27,271 nt of DNA from the NCBI GenBank assembly GCA_012521035.1, contig JAAYND010000073.1, positions 1 through 27,271 on the forward strand, written 5' to 3'. This DNA comes from Methanomicrobiales archaeon (GTDB lineage Archaea; Halobacteriota; Methanomicrobia; Methanomicrobiales; Methanoculleaceae). Of the stretch, positions 1-8,337 are shown piece by piece. The first letter of the stretch is position 1. Each line of letters starts with the position of its first letter. The notes beneath the pieces are model-generated. The model worked only from the letters and a program-made list of their open reading frames with translations. It ran no database searches and was not told the origin of the DNA. The position numbers and the translations under genes are program-made.

Positions 1-338
1 ACGGCATCGTTCGTCGATTTATCGATGAACGTGTAGACGTTCTTGCCGTGATTCCGGATGATCAGGTTATCCTTACCCAGTGTGCAGCCGGCAACCACCT
101 GGATTGCGTCAAGGCCGCAACCAGTGTTCTCAGCGATTGCTACGAGTTGCCCGTCCATGTCCGGATCAGGGCGCAGTTCCCTGATTGCAATCTTTGCAGC
201 CAGATAGCCGAGGGCGACCCCGGAACAGAGATGCCCATGAAACTTGACGACTTCGGAAAGCGGCGCGATCTCCGGTTCCTGAGACCCGGAACGGTCGGTG
301 CTGCCGGTGTTAGGTGAGATGATCTCGCACATACACAT
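1..338 (-). CDS. FmdE-family protein, C-terminal end cut by window edge
   Basis: Reading the minus strand from the ATG at 338 gives 112 uninterrupted codons that run off the left edge. After a variable N-terminus of about 28 residues comes the FmdE signature: KFHGHLCSG near residue 34, GYLAAKIAI, then ENTGCGLDAIQVVAGCTLGK and an NHGK motif. In the family the HGHLC Cys/His and the NxxCxxDA Cys form a metal-binding site. FmdE proteins are named from the molybdenum formylmethanofuran dehydrogenase operon of methanogens, but many are free-standing and their exact role is unsettled. The usual HLCPG motif reads HLCSG here. An in-frame ATG two codons downstream (332) is an alternative start; neither has a convincing ribosome-binding site. 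The family call is firm; a role in methanogenesis is inferred from the family name only. Confidence 0.85.
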   Translation of the reverse strand, partial: MCMCEIISPNTGSTDRSGSQEPEIAPLSEVVKFHGHLCSGVALGYLAAKIAIRELRPDPDMDGQLVAIAENTGCGLDAIQVVAGCTLGKDNLIIRNHGKNVYTFIDKSTNDA

Positions 339-380
339 CAACTCAAATTACTTTAAGACAAATTATTTTGTTGTTCAGAA

Positions 381-387
381 TAATAAA
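381..387 (-). promoter_or_regulatory. possible TATA box for the FmdE-family gene
   Basis: On the minus strand TTTATTA lies in a locally AT-rich stretch (340-405) about 43 bases upstream of the ATG at 338. This would place transcription start near 355 with a short leader. The match to an archaeal TATA box is only fair. Confidence 0.3.
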
Positions 388-1077
388 GGTGTTGAAATTT
401 TGCCTGCTTTCAGCACTCCTATCGGGCAGATTCGGCGTATGATCGAGCGGAGGGAGCCCGGCGATATTCATCGGAGTCTCTCTCCGAGCAGCACGAGATC
501 GTCCGCCGGTCGATGCTCTTTTCGCCTTTACCGGCCTCCATCGATTGTGGCAGAGTGCTTTCCGATGAGGAATCCTGTAAAATAGGTAGGGGCAGGCGGC
601 CTTCCCTGAACTTTTGTGCCAGACCTTTTCTGGCCGCATGACCTGTCACGTGGCGCCAGCGACCTGGTGGTCGAGGGGGTCTAACTTTGTCACTGGATCC
701 ACCTGCCCCCTGTGGTAATCCTTCGCCAGGTTATGGGGTCTGTAACAAGCACCCCGGCGATAAACCAGGCATACCAGCAGGTTTTTGTGGTCCTGATGAT
801 TGTGGAGCGGGCGGCAGATCTCCATCTCCGCATGAGGTCGCGGGTCGGCGCAATACCTTCCAGCCCATCCGCCCGAACAGCAACCGCGATCTCCCCCGGG
901 AAGATGCGCGGATCCCCTCCCCAATCCGCTCAACCTGGTGGTCCGGAGGATCCCGGATGCGGGCACTTTTATTACCATGAGGGATTTAACCTTCAGGGTA
1001 GCCAGAAACACCAGTAAGAACAGTATTGTTTCCCCGGTTACAGAGACTAAATCTCCCCATTGGCCGCATCAAAATGG

Positions 1078-1087
1078 TTATAAAAAA
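1078..1087 (+). promoter_or_regulatory. TATA box of the gatCAB operon
   Basis: TTATAAAAAA stands out in the sequence about 45 bases before the gatC ATG at 1128. Archaeal transcription starts some 25 bases downstream, predicting a start near 1108 and a leader of about 20 bases. It is the only good promoter visible before the run of genes 1128-8895, so it probably drives the whole operon. Confidence 0.6.
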
Positions 1088-1127
1088 TCGGTACAAGGGT
1101 ACTTAGCTGAGATCAGCAGGGCAAAAT

Positions 1128-1397
1128 ATGATCACTGAGAGCGATATTGAGCATATAGCAGAACTTGCGGATATCGGCATATCAAGAGACGAGATGCCGG
1201 AGTTCGCCCATCAATTCAATGCAATACTGGAATACTTCAGCATCATCGAGAGCGTGGAAGGCATTGGCGCCCCCGCTGCCGGGGCTGCCAATGTCTTCAG
1301 GGAGGACGAGCCCCGGCCATGCCTCCCGCAGGAGGCAGTCCTCGCAAACGCAGGGTCGACTGAGGGTGGATTTATCAAGGCCCCGAGGGTGATGTGA
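1128..1397 (+). CDS. gatC: aspartyl/glutamyl-tRNA amidotransferase subunit C
   Basis: This 89-residue protein is the small subunit of the GatCAB amidotransferase, which converts Asp-tRNA(Asn) (and Glu-tRNA(Gln) in bacteria) to the amidated form. In archaea GatCAB mainly serves Asn-tRNA(Asn), because GatDE handles Gln. Family features are ITESDIEHIAELADIGIS at the N-terminus, the helix ending FNAILEYFSIIESVEGI, and the FREDEPRPCLPQEAVLANA segment that wraps around GatA. Length is normal for GatC (90-100). The start is the first ATG after the TATA box at 1078-1087. It ends directly against the GTG start of gatA with no spacer, so the two are translationally coupled. Confidence 0.93.
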   Translation: MITESDIEHIAELADIGISRDEMPEFAHQFNAILEYFSIIESVEGIGAPAAGAANVFREDEPRPCLPQEAVLANAGSTEGGFIKAPRVM

Positions 1398-2699
1398 GTG
1401 GCGGGAACTCTGAATTTCTCGCCCGATGACCGCTACAACGCCTTCATCACCACCTGCGGCGAGGCGCCGTTCGGTGACGGTGCGCTCGCCGGCATAGCCG
1501 TCGCAGTCAAGGATAACATATCGACGGCCGGCATCCAGACAACCTGCGCGTCCCGGATCCTTGCAGGCTACATCCCGCCGTATGATGCCCACGTCGTGGA
1601 GCTCCTCCGGGGCGCGGGCGCCGCGATCGTCGGCAAGACCAACATGGATGAGTTTGGCATGGGCTCGACCACCGGGACGAGCGCGTTTGGCCCCACGAAG
1701 AACCCGGTCGACCTGGATCGAGTCCCCGGCGGTTCGTCGGGAGGGAGCGCCGCCGCGGTCGCTGCCGGCCTCGTCCCGATGGCGCTCGGCACCGACGCCG
1801 GCGGCGCGATCCGGTGTCCCGCGGCGTTCTGCGGGATCGTAGGATTCAAACCCACATCCGGCCGGGTCTCGCGCTACGGCCTCATCGCCCACACGAGTTC
1901 CCTTGAGGAGATCGGGCCGATGGCGCAAACGGTCGAGGACGTATCGAGACTTCTCTCGGTGATAGCCCGCTACGACCCCCGCGACTCGATGATGACAGAC
2001 CGGCCATACGATCACAGACCCTCAGCGGAGATCAAAGGCCTCAGGGTCGGTATACCGGCGGAGTACTTCGGTGAGGGCGTGGACGAGCGCATCGGAGAGC
2101 AGGTCCGGTCTGCCATCGGTGTCCTCGAGGATCTCGGGGCGGAATTAGTTCCGGTGAGCATCCCTGGCATGCGCTACGCACTCCCCGCATACTCCATAAT
2201 CTGCATGAGCGAGGCCTCCTCAAACCTCGCGCGGTACGACGGGGTCCGCTATGGTCCGGCAGTCGACACAAAGAAGTCCTGGCATGAGGCCTACCAGGAC
2301 CTGCGAGGAGAATACCTCGGGGTCGAGGCCCGGCGCCGGGTACTGCTTGGAACCCTCACCCTCTCGGCCGGCTACGCCGGGCGGTACCACGCAAAGGCCC
2401 TTGCAGCGCGCCAGAATATCACCCGGGACTTCGAGCGGGCGTTCTCCGACGTCGATATAATTGCCGGTCCGACGATGCCGACCGTGGCCTTCCGCCCCGA
2501 CGAGGTGACCGACCCCCTCACCCTCTACCGCCTTGACGCCCTCACGGTGCCCGCGAGCCTCGCAGGGATCCCGGCTATATCGGTCCCCTGTGGTCGGGTT
2601 GAGAACCTCCCCGTCGGCCTCCAGCTGATGGGGCGGCGGTTTGAGGATGAGCGCGTCATCGACGTTGCTTTTGCCTATGAGCAGGAGGGGCGGGCATGA
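1398..2699 (+). CDS. gatA: aspartyl/glutamyl-tRNA amidotransferase subunit A, nucleophile Ser replaced by Ala
   Basis: GatA is the amidase subunit that releases ammonia from Gln or Asn and channels it to GatB. The 433-residue protein starts at the GTG immediately after the gatC stop and has the amidase signature from about residue 30. The catalytic Lys (K38 in VAVKDN) and the cis-Ser (S113 in GGSSGGS) are present. At the nucleophile position, however, the motif reads GTDAGGAIRCPAAFCG: A137 (codon GCG, 1806-1808) replaces the Ser of the invariant GGSIR. The Lys/cis-Ser/nucleophile spacings of 75 and 24 residues match Staphylococcus GatA (K79, S154, S178), so the alignment is not in doubt. If real, glutaminase activity should be lost and free ammonia or another donor would be needed. 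One base (TCG to GCG) separates the two states, so a sequencing error is possible. The 3' end overlaps gatB by four bases (ATGA). Confidence 0.93.
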   Translation: MAGTLNFSPDDRYNAFITTCGEAPFGDGALAGIAVAVKDNISTAGIQTTCASRILAGYIPPYDAHVVELLRGAGAAIVGKTNMDEFGMGSTTGTSAFGPTKNPVDLDRVPGGSSGGSAAAVAAGLVPMALGTDAGGAIRCPAAFCGIVGFKPTSGRVSRYGLIAHTSSLEEIGPMAQTVEDVSRLLSVIARYDPRDSMMTDRPYDHRPSAEIKGLRVGIPAEYFGEGVDERIGEQVRSAIGVLEDLGAELVPVSIPGMRYALPAYSIICMSEASSNLARYDGVRYGPAVDTKKSWHEAYQDLRGEYLGVEARRRVLLGTLTLSAGYAGRYHAKALAARQNITRDFERAFSDVDIIAGPTMPTVAFRPDEVTDPLTLYRLDALTVPASLAGIPAISVPCGRVENLPVGLQLMGRRFEDERVIDVAFAYEQEGRA

Positions 2700-4111
2700 A
2701 GACGATCATCGGGCTTGAGATCCACGTCCAGCTCGCGACCGCGACGAAGCTCTTCTGCGGATGCTCGACCGACTACCAGGACGATGAGCCGAACACCCAT
2801 TGCTGCCCGGTCTGTCTCGGCCTCCCCGGAGCCCTCCCGCGCCTGAACAGAAAAGCGGTGGAGTATGGTCTCCGGGTGGCAAAAGCCCTCGATATGCGGG
2901 TGCTCGAAGAGTCGACGTTTGCAAGGAAGAACTACTTCTACCCCGACCTCGCGAAGGCCTACCAGGTCACCCAGGACGACAAACCCCTCGCGGTAGAGGG
3001 TATCGTCGAGATCGAGGACGACGAGGGTCACGAGAAGATCATCCGGATCACCCGCGCTCACCTTGAGGAAGACCCCGGGAGGCTCGTCCACGTCGCCGGC
3101 GGATCGAAGTACTCGCTCGTCGACTACAACCGGTCGGGAATCCCGCTCCTTGAGATCGTCACCGAACCCGATATGCGCTCCCCGCAGGAGGCACGCCGGT
3201 TCCTCAACAAGCTCCGGACGATCCTCGAGTACCTGGAGGTCTTTGACGGCGACCGGGAAGGAGGTCTCCGCGTGGATGCAAACATATCGATTGAAGGCTC
3301 CGCGCGGGTCGAGGTCAAGAACATATCCTCCTACAAGGGCGTCGAGAAAGCCCTCACGTTTGAGGTGACCCGGCAGAGGAACATGATCCGGCGCGGGCAG
3401 ACGGTGGCGCGGGAGACCCGGCACTTCATGGAAGGCCGTGGGATCACCACATCCTCCCGTGGCAAGGAGGAGGCGCACGACTACCGATACTTCCCGGACC
3501 CTGACCTCGGGCCCCTCCACGTAGCAGACCGGGTGGCAGATATCGACCTCCCAGAGCTCCCCACAGCCCGGAAGGACCGGTTCATGGAGCAGTACGGCGC
3601 GTCCGCCAACCACGCGCGGACCCTGACCGGCGATCCGAGACTCGCGGACTTCTACGAGGAGGTTGCCCACGTGGATCCGGCCCTCGCCGCTACCTGGGTA
3701 GCCGATACACTGCTCGGGGAACTCAACTACCGGGACATGAATATCACCGCCGTTCCGCCGGGCCACATAATAGAACTCCTCGAACTCCTCAAGATCGGCA
3801 CCATCACCGACCGTGCCGGCGTCCAGGTCTTGCGCACCCTGCTCGATGCCTGCGTCGAGGGCCGGCCCTGCGAGACGCCAGCCGCGATCGTGGAGCGTGA
3901 GGGGCTCGGTAAGACTGCGGGGGATGAGTTTACACCGATCGTCCGGGCGGTCGTCGCTGCAAACCCGCAGGCGGTGGAAGACTACCGGAGCGGGAAGGAG
4001 GGGGCCCTGAACTTCCTCGTCGGTCAGGTGATGAAGGAGACCCGTGGTCGGGCAGATCCACGTGAACTCCGGAAGATTGTATCCGAATCGATAAGGGTAG
4101 ACGGGGTGTAA
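2696..4111 (+). CDS. gatB: aspartyl/glutamyl-tRNA amidotransferase subunit B
   Basis: GatB activates the misacylated tRNA by phosphorylating the carboxyl side chain and transfers the ammonia delivered from GatA. The 471-residue protein has the usual length. The N-terminal GatB/GatE catalytic domain starts TIIGLEIHVQLATATKLFCG. Its zinc site is C21, C23, C37 and C40 (FCGC and CCPVC), followed by LGLPGALP. Further family motifs are RKNYFYPDLAKAYQ, HLEEDPGRL, SLVDYNRSGIPLLEIVTEPD, EVKNISS and EEAHDYRYFPDPDL. The C-terminal helical and YqeY-like tail, about residues 300-471, binds the tRNA elbow and ends with VGQVMKETRGRADP and RELRKIVSESI. The ATG overlaps the gatA stop. All expected residues appear intact, so the damage to the amidotransferase is confined to GatA. 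Confidence 0.95.
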   Translation: MKTIIGLEIHVQLATATKLFCGCSTDYQDDEPNTHCCPVCLGLPGALPRLNRKAVEYGLRVAKALDMRVLEESTFARKNYFYPDLAKAYQVTQDDKPLAVEGIVEIEDDEGHEKIIRITRAHLEEDPGRLVHVAGGSKYSLVDYNRSGIPLLEIVTEPDMRSPQEARRFLNKLRTILEYLEVFDGDREGGLRVDANISIEGSARVEVKNISSYKGVEKALTFEVTRQRNMIRRGQTVARETRHFMEGRGITTSSRGKEEAHDYRYFPDPDLGPLHVADRVADIDLPELPTARKDRFMEQYGASANHARTLTGDPRLADFYEEVAHVDPALAATWVADTLLGELNYRDMNITAVPPGHIIELLELLKIGTITDRAGVQVLRTLLDACVEGRPCETPAAIVEREGLGKTAGDEFTPIVRAVVAANPQAVEDYRSGKEGALNFLVGQVMKETRGRADPRELRKIVSESIRVDGV

Positions 4112-4117
4112 TCCGCC

Positions 4118-6907
4118 GTGCATCTGATCATAGCAGAGAAGAACATCTCAGCGAACAGGATCGCGCAGATCCTCGCCGGCAACGAGAAGGTAAAAGCGGT
4201 AAATGAGGGTGGTGTCGCCACCTATCCCTTCGACACAAAGACCGTGGTCGGCCTCAAAGGGCACGTGGTGGAGGTAGACTTTGAGCCCGGGTACACGAAC
4301 TGGCGGAGCAAGACCCGCACACCGCGAACCCTCATCGACGCCGGCACCATCAAGAAGCCGACCGAGAAGAAGATCGTAAGCCTTATCCAGAAACTGGCGA
4401 AGAAGGCGGATCTCGTCACTATCGCGACGGACTACGATACCGAGGGAGAGCTGATCGGAAAGGAGGCGTATGAGCTCGTCCGCGCGGTGAACCCCTCTGT
4501 TAAGGTCAACCGTGCCCGTTTCTCGGCGATAACCCCGGCGGAGATACGGTCAGCCTTCGAGAGTCCCGCAGATCTCGACTTCGCTCTCGCGGCTGCCGGC
4601 GAGGCCCGGCAGGTCGTCGACCTGATGTGGGGGGCATCGCTGACCCGGTTCATCAGCCTCGCAGCCCGCAGGGGCGGCAGGGATATCCTGTCCGTGGGCC
4701 GGGTTCAGAGTCCGACGCTCGCCATGATCGTTGAGAGGGAGCGCGAGATCGAGAGTTTCGTTCCTCAGACCTACTGGATGCTCTCGCTCATGACCGAGAA
4801 GGACGGGCAACCGGTGGAGGCACGGCATACCGCGGGTCGGTTCACCGACCACAAGGAGGCTCTTGCAGCAGAGGCCAGGACAAAAGAGCCGCTCGTTGTC
4901 ATGGACGTGAAGGAGGGGCAGAAGAACGACCGCGCTCCCACCCCGTTCGATACAACGTCCTTCATCGTCGCGGCGAGCCGTCTTGGTCTCTCGGCGGCAA
5001 ACGCGATGCGGATCGCCGAAGACCTCTACATGAACGGGTACATATCCTACCCGAGGACCGACAACACCGTCTACCCGAAGTCCCTGGACCTCAACGCGAT
5101 CCTCAATACACTCAAGGGCGGTGTTTTCGATGCGGATGTCGCCTGGGTGCAGAAGAATCGCCGGCCTGTTCCTACCCGGGGGAAGAAGGAGAGCACCGAC
5201 CATCCCCCGATCCACCCCACGGGCGCGGCAACCCGTGAGGCCCTCGGGCAGGACCGGTGGAAGGTCTACGAGCTCATTGTCCGCCGGTTCCTCGCGACCC
5301 TCTCCCCCGATGCGGTATGGGCGACCGCCCGGTGCACCTTCGATGCATCCGGCGAGCCCTACGCTGCTACAGGCAGCAGGCTCCTCTCTGCCGGTTGGCG
5401 GCAGGTCTACCCCTACTCGGAGGCGAAGGAGAAGATCCTCCCGGTGCTCACCGCAGGTGAGCGTCTGCCGATCAGAGACGTGAACCTTGAGGAGAAGCAG
5501 ACACAACCGCCGCCACGGTACTCACAGAGCCGGCTCATCCAGGTGATGGAGGAGCTCGGCCTCGGGACGAAGAGCACCCGGCACGAGGTGATCGGAAAAC
5601 TCATATCACGCCGTTACGTCGAAGGAAACCCGCTCCGTCCCACACTCGTCGGAAGAGCGGTCACCGATGCGCTCGACAACCATGCCTCGACGATAACGGA
5701 CCCCGAGATGACCCGGACGCTTGAAGAGCATATGCAGCTCATCAAGCAGCGCGAACGCTCCCGCGAGGATGTCGTCACCGAGTCCCGCGAGATGCTCCAC
5801 CGGGTTTTTGACAACCTCGAAGCCCACGAGGAGGAGATCGGTGAGGAGATCATGGAGCAGACCGCCGAGGAGCACACCGTAGGCCCCTGTCCGGTCTGCG
5901 GCCACGATCTCCGGATCCGGCATATCGGCGTCTCCCAGTTCATCGGGTGCACCGGATACCCGGAGTGCCGGTTCAACATCAGCCTGCCCGGGAGCACCTG
6001 GGGCCGCGCGATCCGGCTGGACGAGACCTGCGAGAAGCACGGTCTCTCCCACGTCAGCCTTATCCGGAAGGGCACCCGGCCCTGGGTGATAGGCTGCCCG
6101 CTCTGCAGTCATATCGAGTCAAACGTTGAAGCGTTCCGGATGATGCCCTCGATGACCGATGACCTCATGCAACGCCTGCACGCGCACCACATCTACACGG
6201 TCTCAGAGATCGCGAATATGCAGCCCGCAGATCTCGAAAAAACGCTCGGGATCAAGGAGGCTGATCACCTCATCAGAGAGGCCGCGGATGCGCTCGACAT
6301 CCTCCGCCGTCGCTCGGAGCTCAAGAAGTTCATCAGGAAGGTCATCCCCCCGAAGAGAGGACGGAGCCATGCAAAGATCACGCGAAGTCTCGTCGAGCAG
6401 GGGATCGGGGATATCCGCGCGCTCTCACAGGCCGCTCCTGCCGCCCTGAAGAAGGCCGGCATAGGTGATGCCGGCGCGACAGAACTCCTGGATGCCGCCC
6501 GCGCTCTCTGTAACGAGCGCGCCCTCCGGGAGGCCGGGGTTCCTGCTGTCAGCCTGAAGAAGTACCTCGCCGGCGGCATCACAAGCCCGGACGACTTCTG
6601 CTACCTTCCCATCCCCTTCCTCTCAATCAAAACCGGCATTAATCCAGAGACCGTACATAAACATGTGGACCTGGTCTGCAACTACCTCGGTCGTCCGACT
6701 CCGGAAAAGATCACCAGAACTGCGCTCGAACGCGGACGAAAAGAACTCCTGGCTATTCCCGGTATCGGGGAGGCGACCGTGCAGAAGCTCTACCTCGCAG
6801 GCATATATGACGCTGCCACGCTTCGTGAGGCCGATCCAGAGAGGGTCTCGTCGGTCACCGGCATCGCAGAGGCCAGACTCCACGATTACATCGGCCACGT
6901 GAAGTGA
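4118..6907 (+). CDS. topA: DNA topoisomerase I (type IA) with long C-terminal helix-hairpin-helix tail
   Basis: This 929-residue enzyme relaxes negatively supercoiled DNA through a transient 5'-phosphotyrosine link. The TOPRIM domain opens at LIIAEKN with the acidic triad region DYDTEGELIG (D105, D107, E110). The active-site tyrosine is Y311 in YISYPRTDN. Core motifs include VGRVQSPTLAMIV, PTPFDTT and DHPPIHPT. A four-Cys zinc ribbon follows (C591, C594, C611, C617), and a second possible metal site at C638/H641/C660/C663. The last 230 residues hold repeated helix-hairpin-helix-like units, for example near 690-715, 760-795 and 875-925 (IPGIGEATVQKLYLAGI), a DNA-binding tail absent from the short bacterial enzyme. 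Translation starts at GTG, six bases after the gatB stop, within the same operon. Confidence 0.93.
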   Translation: MHLIIAEKNISANRIAQILAGNEKVKAVNEGGVATYPFDTKTVVGLKGHVVEVDFEPGYTNWRSKTRTPRTLIDAGTIKKPTEKKIVSLIQKLAKKADLVTIATDYDTEGELIGKEAYELVRAVNPSVKVNRARFSAITPAEIRSAFESPADLDFALAAAGEARQVVDLMWGASLTRFISLAARRGGRDILSVGRVQSPTLAMIVEREREIESFVPQTYWMLSLMTEKDGQPVEARHTAGRFTDHKEALAAEARTKEPLVVMDVKEGQKNDRAPTPFDTTSFIVAASRLGLSAANAMRIAEDLYMNGYISYPRTDNTVYPKSLDLNAILNTLKGGVFDADVAWVQKNRRPVPTRGKKESTDHPPIHPTGAATREALGQDRWKVYELIVRRFLATLSPDAVWATARCTFDASGEPYAATGSRLLSAGWRQVYPYSEAKEKILPVLTAGERLPIRDVNLEEKQTQPPPRYSQSRLIQVMEELGLGTKSTRHEVIGKLISRRYVEGNPLRPTLVGRAVTDALDNHASTITDPEMTRTLEEHMQLIKQRERSREDVVTESREMLHRVFDNLEAHEEEIGEEIMEQTAEEHTVGPCPVCGHDLRIRHIGVSQFIGCTGYPECRFNISLPGSTWGRAIRLDETCEKHGLSHVSLIRKGTRPWVIGCPLCSHIESNVEAFRMMPSMTDDLMQRLHAHHIYTVSEIANMQPADLEKTLGIKEADHLIREAADALDILRRRSELKKFIRKVIPPKRGRSHAKITRSLVEQGIGDIRALSQAAPAALKKAGIGDAGATELLDAARALCNERALREAGVPAVSLKKYLAGGITSPDDFCYLPIPFLSIKTGINPETVHKHVDLVCNYLGRPTPEKITRTALERGRKELLAIPGIGEATVQKLYLAGIYDAATLREADPERVSSVTGIAEARLHDYIGHVK

Positions 6908-6913
6908 CGAACC

Positions 6914-7609
6914 ATGCACACGAACTGGAAGACCTGGGTACACGTAACAAAGCTGGATCCTGATAAACGCCTCCCGCCGGGTACGATCGAGGATATCGTG
7001 ACGAGCGGGACCGATGCCCTGATGCTCTCGGGCACCCTGAATGTGACGCAGGAGAACCTCCGCGAACTTCTGGACGTGGTCTCGGCCTACGGGCTGCCGC
7101 TGGTGGTGGAGCCAGCAAGCCCCGACTGCGCCATATTCGATGGGGAGGTCGATCACCTCTTCGTCCCGAGCGTGATGAACACGAGCGATGCCCGCTGGAT
7201 CGTCGGAAAACACCATGCCTGGCTCCGAAGCAGCGGTAGCAGCATCAACTGGGATATCGTGGTGCCCGAGGCCTACATCATCTTAAACCCAAACTCTGCT
7301 GTCGGGCGGGTGACCGGGGCGGACTGCGGCCTCTCGCGTGAGGATGTGGCCGCGTTTGTGGGGGTCGCGGACCGTTACTTCCGGTTCCCGATCGTCTATA
7401 TCGAGTACAGCGGAACCTACGGGGATCCGGATGTCGTGCGGGCAGCGTCTGATGCGATCGAGAACTCCATCCTCTACTACGGCGGCGGTATACGCTCAGC
7501 TGAGCAGGCGGCAGAGATGGGGATTTTCGCCGATACAATCGTCGTTGGAAACGCCGTCTACGACGACGGTGTCGATGCGCTCCGGGCCACGGTCCGGGCG
7601 GTACAGTGA
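6914..7609 (+). CDS. geranylgeranylglyceryl phosphate synthase
   Basis: This enzyme joins geranylgeranyl diphosphate to sn-glycerol-1-phosphate, the first committed step of archaeal ether lipid synthesis. The 231-residue protein is a PcrB/GGGPS-type TIM barrel of normal length. It begins with WVHVTKLDPDK, then GTDALMLSGT and PLVVEPASPD. The phosphate and glycerol pocket motifs are YIEYSGTYGDP, ILYYGGGIRS and ADTIVVGNAVYDD. It lies six bases after the topoisomerase stop and three before trmJ, so it is cotranscribed with them. It fits group I GGGPS, typical of euryarchaea. Confidence 0.93.
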   Translation: MHTNWKTWVHVTKLDPDKRLPPGTIEDIVTSGTDALMLSGTLNVTQENLRELLDVVSAYGLPLVVEPASPDCAIFDGEVDHLFVPSVMNTSDARWIVGKHHAWLRSSGSSINWDIVVPEAYIILNPNSAVGRVTGADCGLSREDVAAFVGVADRYFRFPIVYIEYSGTYGDPDVVRAASDAIENSILYYGGGIRSAEQAAEMGIFADTIVVGNAVYDDGVDALRATVRAVQ

Positions 7610-7612
7610 TAC

Positions 7613-8311
7613 ATGGCCGAGGTCTCGATCGTCCTTATCGAGCCCCTCTATGAGGGGAATGTCGGGTTTGCCGCCCGGGTTATGAAGAACTTCGGGTTTA
7701 CCCGGCTTGTCCTGGTCAACCCCTGCCCGCTCGGCGATGAAGCCATCATGCGCGCCTCTCACGCCCGGGATGTCCTTGATAGCGCCCGCCGGATGACGAC
7801 CGATGAGGTCTACCAGGAGTTTGATTTTGTGGTTGCGACGACCGGTGAGGTGAGCAAATCGGTCTGCACCCCGATGCGTATGCCCTACTACGCGCCGGCG
7901 GAGGTCAGGGAGGTCGTCGCCGATATCGACGGGACGGTCGCGGTCCTCTTCGGGCGGGAGAACTGGGGCCTTGGAAACGCGGAACTTGCGCGCGCAAACC
8001 TCATATGCACCATACCAACATCGGGGATGTACCCGATCCTGAACCTCTCTCATGCGGTCGGTATCCTCTGCTACGAGCTTGCGAACCTCCCCCGGGGAAC
8101 CTACCCCCTGGCCGGGCAGGTCGAGATGGACTCGCTCTACCGGCACCTCGATTCATTCCTCGACCGGATCGACCACCCCGACTTCAAGCGGCCGAACACG
8201 ATGATACTGCTCCGCCGGGTCTTTGGCCGGACGAAACTCACCACCCGCGAAGTGAGCACGCTCCACGGCCTGATGCGAAGGGCTGAGTGGCACATGGAAA
8301 AGAAAGACTAA
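7613..8311 (+). CDS. trmJ: tRNA (cytidine/uridine-2'-O-)-methyltransferase, TrmJ-like
   Basis: A 232-residue SPOUT-class methyltransferase that most likely 2'-O-methylates nucleotide 32 of the tRNA anticodon loop using S-adenosylmethionine. The substrate-side motif is EPLYEGNVGFAARVMKNFG at residues 10-28. The knotted cofactor site follows: DFVVATTGE, VLFGRENWGLGNAEL and the C-terminal knot IPTSGMYPILNLSHAV. The tail after about 165 is the helical extension seen in TrmJ but absent from short TrmL. It starts three bases after the GGGP synthase stop. The family is certain; the exact nucleotide modified is inferred. Confidence 0.87.
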   Translation: MAEVSIVLIEPLYEGNVGFAARVMKNFGFTRLVLVNPCPLGDEAIMRASHARDVLDSARRMTTDEVYQEFDFVVATTGEVSKSVCTPMRMPYYAPAEVREVVADIDGTVAVLFGRENWGLGNAELARANLICTIPTSGMYPILNLSHAVGILCYELANLPRGTYPLAGQVEMDSLYRHLDSFLDRIDHPDFKRPNTMILLRRVFGRTKLTTREVSTLHGLMRRAEWHMEKKD

Positions 8312-8337
8312 CTCCTTTCAGGGAGAGATCTAAGAGC

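Larger units (their letters stand above)
339..1127. other. long gap without a convincing gene
   Basis: About 790 bases separate the FmdE-family start from gatC, which is long beside the tight operon that follows. ORFs on both strands here give proline- or arginine-rich translations without recognisable motifs. The most protein-like reading is minus strand 690-929, a 79-codon open frame containing GEIAVAVRADGLEGIAP and later a hydrophobic TCWYAWFIAGVLVTDPI. It lacks a plausible start and is preceded by an in-frame stop, so it may be a decayed gene fragment. The AT-rich first 80 bases carry the promoter of the leftward gene and the last 50 that of gatC. I see no RNA gene. Confidence 0.5.

Noticed and set aside
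1182..2015. 277-codon minus-strand open frame over gatC/gatA
   Set aside because: Antisense shadow of gatCA with low-complexity Arg/Gly-rich translation and no ribosome-binding site.
2675..4123. 482-codon open frame on the minus strand covering all of gatB
   Set aside because: It is antisense to an unmistakable gatB; high GC at third codon positions keeps the opposite frame open. Its translation has no recognisable motif.
4550..5506. 318-codon minus-strand open frame inside topA
   Set aside because: Antisense shadow of the topoisomerase core, where catalytic motifs lie on the plus strand.
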